DNA of 64,000 bases from Grifola frondosa. Taxonomy: Eukaryota > Basidiomycota > Agaricomycetes > Polyporales > Grifolaceae. Of the stretch, positions 30,684-40,759 are shown piece by piece (position 1 is the stretch's first letter; every line of letters starts with the position of its first letter). A program made the position numbers and the translations under genes. The stretch is from the NCBI GenBank assembly GCA_001683735.1, contig LUGG01000003.1, positions 682,001-746,000 of the forward strand, read 5' to 3'. Under the pieces are notes generated by a model, which made no database searches, was not told the DNA's origin, and was given only the letters and a program-made list of their open reading frames with translations.

Positions 30684-32524
30684 TTGCACGACATGTCTAT
30701 CACCGTGGAAGGAACAGGTGGTAATCCATTAGCCCCTCCAGAATGGACTATTACATCCGGCCACCAAATATACGAGCACTGTCACATCAAGTACGTAGGA
30801 CATGCTTTGGGAAGGCGGACGACGGTGTTCGAGACGCCGAAGAGCGTGGAGGAGTTCGCGATCATCAAGGAATACTACCGTGACGATAAGCATCTGTATG
30901 AAGAGGACAAACTAATCGAAGGGATTCACAGTGAAGGATTGTTCCCAGGAGTTGTCCGTCTCATTTCGTCCAAGACGGTGACGATCCAGAGAAACGATGC
31001 CAACGCCACGCTCCAGAAGGACTCCAAGGTGTCCAACGTCAGCTTCAAGAAGGCGCGCAGATTCTCTTCCACGCCGAAGCCTATTGCTACGTCGCGGCAG
31101 GCCAAGAAGGACAAGGAGCTTACGGTCGTACATCGGACGAAGCGACGTCTGGTGATGGGCAGCAGAGGAGAGAGCCTCCGGCGTGCTAAAAATGTGCATG
31201 ATCTGTTGAAGGCGATATATGATATATTGGAAGGTGCGTATTCTCGGTCGGCTTGTGGTCCCTTGACAGCCACTCATTATGTGTTCCCCCAGTCCATCGT
31301 AACGTCGCAATGAAACGCGGCGTGCTCCACCGAGACATGAGCTTGCACAACATTTTGATGTATCCGGAACACCGTGAAATCCAGGGCAAGTGCATTATGG
31401 AAAATCCTCCGAAGTTCATCGATGACCTCCTAGGTATTGCTAGGTGAGCAGGTTTCATTCGGGACCTTGTTTCGATTTTGTTAAGATATTGTGGTGTACA
31501 GCAAGAATTCAGCGCAAGCAGACCATTCCCGTTGTCTTATGATCGACCTCGATAATGCCACGAAACTTCTCAAGAGTGAACAGTCTCAGATAGACGACGA
31601 ACTAACATGTCGGATAGTACGTGTTCATGATATTTGATGCTTGTTCTTCCAACATCGTTTTATATTTAGGGTACGCCTGTTTACATTGCACGTTCAGTCT
31701 CTGCTGGTGCGATCTGGAATCTGCAAGATCATGCGCTTTCGTTCTCTCATATGCCGGAGCTCTCCGAACAAGCAGCAAAGGTTTACTTCGAATCTCACCC
31801 CACGCGTCGTCAATACGATGACAATATACCGGGTTGGTGCCGTGGTTCTCCTGTGCCAACAGACATCTCCACATTGTATGATGCCCGGGAATGGATCAAG
31901 TTCCGCCATCGGATGGAACACGATGCCGAGTCTATATTTTGGACTCTGGTATCGGTGATTTTACGCGTTCAGCCGCAAGATGCTCGTATGGAAGAAGAGC
32001 CTTCACGTATCCTTTCAAGGGCATGGAACGCGCTGCAGGACCACCAAATTGCCACAATGGCTCTTACTGACTCTCGCGACTACTTCTTCGATTTGAACGT
32101 ACCGGTTTGGGAGGCCACTCTACTACCCGAAATGAAGTCACTAGGGCGTCTCTTGTACGATTTGGCCAGGCAGGTTCGATCTGAATATGCTCTGTTGGAG
32201 GACCAAGCTGTCCCAGAAGACCATCTGCACGAAGCAATGCAACGCCTCATTTTCGAGTATCTGTTGAAAAGCGAGGACATCGACCTCAACCCCGACGTAC
32301 TCCGTCCTGTAGTTGAGAAGGTGTGGGTCCATGTACCTGAGAGGGCCCCTCGGGTTTCAACGGCGAAACGCTCCCGACCTGACCAAGGCGGGCGGGACGA
32401 GCCAAAACGACGAAGGGCTGGGCAGGAGAAGTCGTTGAAACGAGGTAGGCGCGAAGAGGCGAGACGGAGAAGGTCTGGACAGAAAAAACACAATGCAAGT
32501 GGGATCGAGACTACTAAGATTTAG
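30684..32524 (+). CDS. FunK1 kinase K3, N-terminally truncated
   Basis: Exons 30684-31233, 31293-31443, 31502-31616 and 31670-32524 join in an intact 556-residue frame. It lacks the first ~250 residues of K2. Promoter-type sequence (to about 30615) runs directly into sequence matching the middle of the K2 coding region (LLACYIYSLYCPP), and the first ATG after the junction is 30684. The catalytic loop GVLHRDMSLHNIL, the LMIDLDNATK motif, GTPVYIARS, the C-lobe EHDAESIFWTLVSVIL and the basic tail are retained. It may still encode a kinase domain without the N-terminal regulatory region, or it may be a non-functional relic with an open frame. Confidence 0.78.
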
Positions 32525-32936
32525 ACGGGAATCCTTGATACAGCAAAGGCCTGCTCGTCGGGAATCCCCAGCCCAGTTATAGACCTTTTGTTTTAATGTA
32601 CATTGCGATCTCATCTAGTAGCTATATCTTTCCGTCAGAACTTGAAAATCACTGCAGTACATTGAAACCACAAACGTGGTCTTGTTGACGACGACAATAA
32701 GAGCCGCAATCTATGTGGCACTTTGTAAATTGTGGCCCCGCACAATTAGCCCCCGGGATGTCCCGGCTGAACAAAGGCGATCTTGATCTAGTGTGGCGGC
32801 GCTTGTCGCTAATCGATCTCTTAAGTGGCACGTACTTATAGTGGCGCGCTTCTTCATTCAACTCACTCTCACTCCCTCGCTCTTACTCTCACCTTGACTC
32901 TTACTCTCACTCCCTCACACACCCCACATATCAAAC
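32525..32936. promoter_or_regulatory. Upstream region of FunK1 K4
   Basis: 412 bases. The last part (about 32860-32930) is a pyrimidine-rich run of CTC/ACTC-type repeats directly before the K4 start codon, typical of a fungal core promoter. The GTCACA palindrome of K1-K3 is not seen. Confidence 0.45.
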
Positions 32937-35439
32937 ATGAAGGCGGCACCATCCAGCGACGAGTTGGCTAAGCAAAAGCAACATGAGGTCGCTCTAAACC
33001 TATTTCTAGACAACCACCTGGCCAAGGCCCCATCTACACTCAAGATGCATCAGACTGCATGCCGCAGGGTTGTCGCCAAATACAGGAATTCCTATGCTGA
33101 TGACGTGATTCCGGAAGTTTGTAAACTTCTAAACGTCCTAAGCAAGGATATTTACGGTATGCACTTCTTCCTGCCACATTGTGTGTTCATAATAGACCAT
33201 TCTTCCAGCGAAGCTGTCACACAGCGCGAAAAAGACGCGCAGTGAACCCATCTTCTTCCTCAATCACTGTCTTCATCCGCTAGCCCAATTTCCGAAGGAG
33301 GACGACACCGGTATGGTGCCCGATGCTGTGGGTGTACGTGGCCCCGAAACGGACTATACTCAACCCGAAGGCTCCCCCAGCTACAAGGGTGTTCCTTACC
33401 ACCGCGTCGAAACCTTGGTACTCGTCGAAAAATATTCTAAGAGAAAAGTACAGGAATTCGTCGAACATTACTTTCGTGCACGACCCGACCGCCAGGAATA
33501 TATTCTCTTGTAGCCTCCATGGACGCATATCAGATATCGTGGACGGACAGCTCAGGGAGCGTTGCTTCGCCGGAGATCTCGTGGAAGAACATCGCGCCGC
33601 TAGCGGCATATATACAGTCTCTATATTCCCCTCCGCCCCAACATCTCCTCCGTGATACTTCGGTTGTTTGCACAGAGTCGAAAGACGCACCGCTTGGATT
33701 ACCCACATGGAAGATCAAGATCGGCCGCACCTGGTATGCGGATTGTAAACTCATCTTCGTCGGCCGTGGTGCAGGCAGGCGGACCACCGTCTGGGAGTGG
33801 CAAGAAAAGGTCGTAAGGAAAATCAAGAAGCTTCCCAAAAGGCTTCCCAAAGTCCCGGAGAACGCGCCTCGGAAAGGTAAGGGAAAGGCGAAGAAGGTTG
33901 AGAAGCCCGCTGAGGAGGAGCCCACTGACGATGATGAGACGAAGGACATGAAGGACGAGCAGCATACGGGCAAATTCGTGATTATAAAGGACACTTACCA
34001 GAAGGGACGCTTTTATCGTCTCCAAGAAGCCCGGTTCTTGGAATGGATTCACGAGGAGGGTCTCATTCCTGGTGTCGTCCGTGTCATAAGTTGCAGAAGA
34101 GGTCAAGAATGGCACGCAGGAAGTCGCCACCGCTTGTCAAATGACTGAAGATGTCAGGCGCGGGGTGAAGACGCGGTTTGTGATGGGCAGCACGGGAAGT
34201 CGCCTCGATACTGCTAAATCGGTTTCAGATCTGCTGAAGGCCATATATGATGTTTTGGAAGGTACGTAATCACGTGCTGTGTCTCGGGATAGTGTACTTA
34301 TTCCAATGTCGAACAGTGCATCGGAGAGTTGTTATGGACTGCCACATATTACACCGTGACATGAGCATCAATAACATTCTGATGTATCCCAGACACACGA
34401 ACGCTACTTCACGCCAGCCTCTGAAATACGTTTCGGACCCTCCTCTCTTTATCGACGATATCCTTAAGCCGAAGCAGAGGTGAGTGACCTCTATTTTCAA
34501 TTGATGTCATCTTCTCATGAGCCGCACAGTGCCGAGGCCTCTCAGAGTAAAGAGGGCGTACAGAATGAAGATGCTGGATACGACCACGCTCGCTGCGTCT
34601 TGATCGACTGGGATAATGCGACCGAAATCCCCGAAAACTTCGACGACGAAAACGACGACATCTTCAATGCGGTGGTACGTAACTTTTCGTAGTGCATTAC
34701 AGGTTGCTGAGATTGTCTGCAGGGTACACCGACATACGTTGCGCGGTCCGTGAACAGTGAGCAAGTACGGACCTGGGGACGCGCCAAATCATACGTTAAG
34801 ATGCCCGAGCTCACTGGGAAAGCTAAGGAACTATATGAAAAGGCGCATGAACAACGTTGTAAGGACTATTTGGAGGAACCCGACACCTTTCACGGCGGCG
34901 TACCGTCAACGGACCCGGATTTTGTGCCACCCAAGTGGCGACATCGACCAGAACACGATGTCGAGTCTGTATTCTGGTCGATGCTTGTTGCTCTCTTGCG
35001 GGTCATTCCCAAGAACGAGTGGTGGACGGCGCACTCGGAGTCTGAATACAGAACGGTATGGAAGATTCTTCGAGAGCACCGGTTCGAAGCCAAGGCCACG
35101 GATGAGCGGTACCAGATCTTCGAAATGTTTCTCTACGACAAGCCCTGCATCCCGGCCTATGTCCTTCCCACGCCATTCCTTCCGATTATCCCGCTCATCA
35201 AGAACATCATGCTGCAGGTGCAGCCAGAGTACGCGGCCATGGGGCAGCAGCCGCCGAAAGAGGATCACCTGCACGAGGCGATACAAAGGCTTATCTTCCA
35301 ATACCTTGTCGATCACGGGAAGAAGTCAATCCCCCTCATGGGTGAACCATACGAGCATCGCAAACATGTTCGAGATGACGACCCGCTCGCAGGTATTTAC
35401 CGGCCTGCCAAACGGCGAACAGAATATTGGGACTACTAG
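32937..35439 (+). CDS. FunK1 fungal-type protein kinase, K4 (two apparent frameshifts)
   Basis: More distant FunK1 paralogue. Exons 32937-33156, 33210-34261, 34317-34479, 34530-34674 and 34723-35439. Landmarks are NLFLDNHLAKAP, GVPYHRVETLV, WTDSSGSVASPEISWKNI, GRRTTVWEWQ, FVIIKDTYQKG, EEGLIPGVVRVIS, RFVMGSTGSRL, the catalytic loop HILHRDMSINNIL, CVLIDWDNATE, GTPTYVARSV and EHDVESVFWSMLVALL. An acidic/basic Lys-rich insertion lies near 33810-33960. The frame is lost near 33512 (a base missing) and regained near 34096 (an extra base). Both flanks and the middle are conserved, which suggests sequence errors. The second half is intact. Confidence 0.78.
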
Positions 35440-35716
35440 TGCCGTTACACATTCTTAGATGTAAATATACCCTTGTACAGTCCGAATACCCCCTTCATAG
35501 ACATATTCCTGGGGACGAACGCTTCATCTGACTCGATTTTGTACTGCTTCGTTTTGAGAGTAAGGTGCAGTCGATGCGCAGAGGTGAGGTGAAAAGCTCT
35601 CGGAGAGATGACCGAATACACTCCAAGTTGCCGCTTACTCTGGAACGTGGAACACTCAACTATATGGACCAAGTAACCATTGCGCACTGATGACAGAGGC
35701 GAACAAGTCTGTGAGG

Positions 35717-37872
35717 TCAGTGGCCTACTTCTGACCTCATACCTTCTGCCAAGCTTCTAGGATCTACCACCCATAACGTAGCCTTTTCTATAGTATGATC
35801 ATCCCAACTAAGTTGGGCAGCAGCATCCTCGTCGTTATCCCAACCATAACCACCCTCCGCACTTCGCATGTGGCGAAGGATTGCCTTTACACTTGCCTTA
35901 TTGGCAGTCAGCGTGGTCCACCCTTGCGTCGCGCCCCACAGTAGGCTCTTCACCGTATGTGCGGTCAGCCGTGGGCTAGCCTTAGTTACAGCCGCGCGCT
36001 CAATCTCCTCGTCATCGTCTTCTACCTGCCTCTCGTTTCCGTTCGCACTTCCGCTGCTCCCCGCAAGTTTCTCCTTCTCATCTACAGCCGTACGAGGATG
36101 TGGAATGATCTCTTGTGAAAGTATGGCCCGACATGTCCGTGCCAATACCTTGAAGAACGGGGATAGCGATCGTCCATCATCAGATACGACAGGAGGCTCC
36201 ACTTCTTCACCGGGAACTGATGACGGGAGGATGCGAATGGGAAGGAGGGGGAGGAATCCTTGCGGATAGCGAGATCCCCTCCAGTATGCCTCTTCCACCA
36301 CAGCGGAAGGTGTATCGGATGACGGGAAGAGTGCCTCTGCACGACGCTTCTCATTTGGCCCTCCAATCTTTGATAGCACAATTCGAAGACAGCGGTCTCG
36401 TGCTTCCGCCGTGGTCCAGAATTCTATGCCACGAAGCCCGTCGGGAGATACTTGCGCGAGGCGGTCGTGAAGTTCTTGCAACAGGCCCTTGCCCATCTCC
36501 TGGAGCGCTTGGTTTGCGAGAGCGCGCGAGTGCTTCCAGAGGCCCTCGTCTGACGTGCGATTGTCGTCGAAAGAACGGTTAGTCTCCTCAAGGCGTTTTT
36601 GCTTCCATTCGCGCTGCTGTATTGAAGGAGTGAATCGGGCATCGGCTTCTTCCGCGGATTTTGGTAGTGGCGAATGTGTGATATCGGAGACGAGCGCGAT
36701 GAGAATAGATAGATCCAAATTGACATGCCTGGTTGGTTCAAGTCCACGTGCGGGAGACCGCATGGGTGGCATTGCAGGTGGGGCATCCCGTTCGCCAAGC
36801 TCGACGTCGATGCCCATTTTTTGTAACTCACAGATCGTTTTCGCTATTCGAGGGTCATGATCTTTCTGATCAGGAGGTGATGGATCAAGGCGTGTTAGTC
36901 GAAGAGTGATTGAGGGCGCGATTGAGGTACCAGGAACAGGGTTACGATCAGCTGCCGAGAGGAGTGAACGGCCTATGCGAAGAAGGGAGTTGTCGAACTC
37001 AGTCTGTGCAAGACTGGGGTGATCTTCTTCTTCAGGTGACTCTTCTTCTGATCCAGTCAAATATGAATCGATCTCACGGAACTCGGCAAGCATGCGAGAG
37101 TTTTTCGTCCTAGTATGCACGAGGTGAGCTATTACAACATGATATACAACAAACAAAAAAGCCTAACGTATTGACTCGGATCCATCGTTTTCCACCTTCT
37201 GCTATTACATCCACTTTCACGCCAGACGGCTTACGGAAACCACGCCTGCGTGGAGAACTTTGTAGGTCATTCTGGAAGAAAGTCCGCCAGATTGTGGTAA
37301 CGGGTGGCGAAGCATGCAGGACTTCGTTCCACACAGATATCAAATATGGCGCGTTCGTAGAAAGCGCCGGAAGAGATGCGCAGGCTGGATCAGCGAGGAA
37401 CTACTGACAAAAATGATAACACAATGAGCTTCAATTCCTTCTCAATAACGGAATCATAATCGGGGGTATTCCACTGGTCATCTCAATCAGGGGTTACAGT
37501 GGTCAAAGAGAACACATGCATTGTTTCAGAATAGTGATTCTGTTGCACTATGATTTTCCAGGATACCTACGACGAAGTAGCTTCAATGGAACCACCTGTA
37601 CCACATTCCTGCCTTCGAAAACACCAAATCTATGACTCGCTACTCACCTTTTCTAAAACATCCAAGTCACGTCTTACGGAGTCCCTCAATGCTCTAAGAC
37701 CTTGAACTGACTCCTGACGATTGTGGGCGTCTTCATTAACATCCCCACTGAGGTCTATGGAAGAGTCTAAGATAGGAGGTTTTGCGATACTTGGCTCATA
37801 GCTGGACATGGCACCATAGATGTCCCGCAGTTGAGTCCGCAAAGTTTGTAGTTCAGGATGTATGTTGTTCAT
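35717..37872 (-). CDS. DUF1308 (UPF0415) family protein
   Basis: Conserved eukaryotic protein of unknown biochemical role, related to human C7orf25. The ATG at 37872 gives MNNIHPELQTLRTQLRDI (exon 37648-37872). An uncertain short exon lies near 37570-37620. The next exon, ending at 37168, carries VDVIAEGGKRWIRVNT. The large last exon is 37109-35717 with KNSRMLAEFREIDSYL and, near the C-terminus, GWTTLTANKASVKAILRHM and ATLWVVDPRSLAE, the segment typical of DUF1308. The middle is acidic and poorly conserved. Same strand as, and directly abutting, the K5 kinase gene. Confidence 0.72.
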
Positions 37873-40425
37873 GAGGAGATCTTCAAGTGTCGAGATAACA
37901 TAGTATTGGGAGAACAACGATGGTGGCTGAAGAAAGACCCTGAGAACTGCCTAATTTGGCGAAAATCCGAGTGCAATCCTAACAGGAATAATAAATTGCT
38001 CAAAAAAAGATACATTCGATACGATCTAGGAATAAACAAGCTATCTATCATAGTGAGCTGCAGAACGCGACGACGTCGGCATCTATCTTCAGATGTCGAA
38101 ATCTGAGCTTGAGTATGAATATCGGTAACTGGTCGGCGAACAAAGTTGGGCTCAAGAGGGATAGGATCATGAACATAGTCAACGAGATATTGGAGTATGA
38201 TTCTCTGTACTGCCTCATGAAGGTGATCCTCTTTCGGTGGTCCGTGCTCCAATACAGCGCGTTTGGCCCTGATTTGCTCTGAGATGGAGGACAAGAGAAG
38301 TGCCACAGAATGCAGCTTCTGCGGTAGAATAGCGCGATAGTCGTCCACATCGTAGGCAAGAACCATATCGCGAATGTCAGATCGACAGTTTGTCACCATC
38401 GTCGGAGTGTGAAGACGGTTCCATGCGTTGGATAGCACCTTCGAATGCACAGATTTCACTGGGTCTCCATACGGGTGAACTCCCAGAATAACGGAGAACA
38501 TTGTCCAGTACACCGACTCCACATCGTGCTCCAGGTGATGTAGGAATCTAATGTCCATTCGCTCGGTGAACGTGTGATGTGACACTTGGCCTCCATGGAA
38601 ATTTACTCTTGATGATAGCCCATTGTAAGCTTCATAACGAGTGTACCCATGTGCTTCAACGTATCGTGTTAGTGCTTCTCCCGTGAGTTCTGGCATGCCC
38701 TTGAAAGTCCGGGCATTGGAACGAGACCCTAACATTTTTGCGGGAGCAGCTCTAGTAACCTATAATATAATATTAGCAATTTGTGCCCTCACTTGGCGAA
38801 CGAGAGGCTCACCATGCGATGGGCAAGGTCCTTGCAACCTAAATACTGGTCTTCGTCCAGCATCATAGCATTGTCCCAATCTATCAGGATACAGCGGGAA
38901 TGATCGACACCTTCACCACTTCACGCAGCCGCGGTAAGCAGACCATGAATTCAACAGCGGAGGAATGCTCACCTAGTTCTGTTCAAAATGTCATCTATCA
39001 ATGTAGGCGGGGAAGTCGTTATGGATTTATTTGACATAACGCGGTGTTAGGATACATCAAAATATTATCGATGCTCATGTCGCCATGTAAAACCTTACGG
39101 CCAATGGCAACGTTTCGGTGCACTGGAAACGATATGAGTGGCCACCATGCTGGTGTTTTCGCAGGAATCTTACCTTCTAGCGCATCATAAATCGCTTTTA
39201 GAAGATCCGCGATACTCCTGGCGTTCTCCAGTCTTGTTCCTCTGCTTCCCATGATCAAACGAGTCTTAGTCCGGCGAGTCGCATCGCATCTAGCAGAGGT
39301 TCCAATGGCTTGCTCATCGACCTGAACGTTCTCGGAGTCTACCAGGCGGACCACGCCCGGCATGAGCCCATCGCTGTGTATATGCTGCAGTATATCTGCC
39401 TCTTGAAAACGACTTGCATTATCCGTATAAGACTCCTTGATGATAGCGAAGCCCGAGCTCTCCGTTGCTGGAGAACTGAATACGGTGGTCCGGTTTCCCC
39501 AAGCTTTCCCATTGAACAAGATAGAGCAGTCCCGATACTTGACGCCTTGAGACGTTATCGTCCATCGTGGAGGTCCAAAGACCTGTCCGGGTGGTTCGGT
39601 CCATACGATCGAACGATCGCGCACAAAGTGACTGAGCGGCGGCATATAGAGCGAGTAGAGAAACGCAGCCAGCAACTGGAGCTCTTTCCAAGATGTATGA
39701 GGAGACGCAACAACGCCAGAAGGGTCTGACCACAACACTTGATACGTTTCAGGTTTCACGCTGAGGCAGTAAACACCGGGATGATCGGGCCGCGCTTGAA
39801 GATGCTGCCAGGCGTAGCTTGCAGCTTGCGCGCGGCCATCCTTGCGGGTTGCTTTCGCCTCTACAAATGTCTCCACGCGGTGGTAAGGGATAGACTTGTA
39901 GTCAGAGTGGCCATTTGCTCGAACGAAATCATGGGCACTGCCAACGACACCGACTATATCAGGCTTGTCTCTGACTTCCTCCAGAGGAAAATGAGTGAGA
40001 TGATTGTTGTGATGATCAAGGAATATAATCGGGGAGCTGAGGTAGCGTAGATGCAACGGAAGCGTCTCTGAGAATCGAAGTTGAGCGTCAAATATACAAT
40101 AGTTGAACAGAAGGAAAGGCGCACTGTGCAAACGTTGGCTGATGGAAGTCAAAAGCTTGCAGATGGGAGGATAAATCGCTGCCTCAAATGTACCCACGCC
40201 TTGTATCTCTTCCACCAGAGGTATATCCTCGCTCTTGGTGAGCCAGAGCTTGGTGGAAGGTGGCGCCCTTAAGTGATTGCGGAGAAAATGAGTATCCGCT
40301 TCCTTGCTCTGCGCTTCCAATGACGATTGGACTTGACGACGTGTAGAGATTGCAGTGTTGGGTTTGACAACAAAAGTAGAAGGGGTAATTGTTGGACGTA
40401 CAGCAACTCGGAGTTTGTGGAGCAT
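37869..40425 (-). CDS. FunK1 fungal-type protein kinase, K5
   Basis: The ATG at 40425 starts MLHKLRVAVRPTITP. A long first region shows THFLRNHLRAPPSTKLW, IIFLDHHNNHLTHF, AWQHLQARPDHPGVYCL, GNRTTVFSSPA, GFAIIKESYTDN, HSDGLMPGVVRLVD and RLIMGSRGTRL. The catalytic loop reads KVLHGDMSIDNIL, that is HGD instead of HRD. A base appears missing near 39050, after which SPPTLIDDILNRTR continues. Later exons give CILIDWDNAMM (about 38890) and VTRAAPAKM, where the others have GTPVYIARS. The C-lobe contains EHDVESVYWTMFSVIL and PPKEDHLHEAVQR. The frame runs to 37869, overlapping the start of the DUF1308 gene by a few bases, so the true end may lie earlier. Confidence 0.78.
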
Positions 40426-40759
40426 TCCTCAGACATGAATAGCTTTGGGGAAAAATGTGATCCACACCAATTTATAAGGTTGTGATGCTTTGTTCTGAGC
40501 CATTCGAACACTGCGCAAGCGAGGCTAAAGCGAAGCGAAAGCCACCACCGCATTCCTCGAGGCTCGGAGCCACTCGACACGCGACGCAAACCGTCACGCG
40601 TCCATCACGGCGCTCTCGTGACACTAGAAAAGTTAATTTTCGCGATGAATATTCTGGAACAAATTACACGAGGCCTTGCGACTCGAGGCTGAACCAATAA
40701 CGCTCTTCTTCATGCAGATATCCTATACAGATACGAAATCGGAGGATCCATATCGTGGA
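40426..40759. other. Intergenic between K5 and the S41 protease gene
   Basis: 334 bases between the K5 start and the 3' end of the next minus-strand gene. No gene recognised; the GTCACA palindrome of K1-K3 is absent. Confidence 0.5.

Noticed and set aside
33505..33545. A mini-intron in K4 to explain the frame change
   Set aside because: The only GT-AG pair gives about 24 bases, too short to splice; a one-base indel is simpler.
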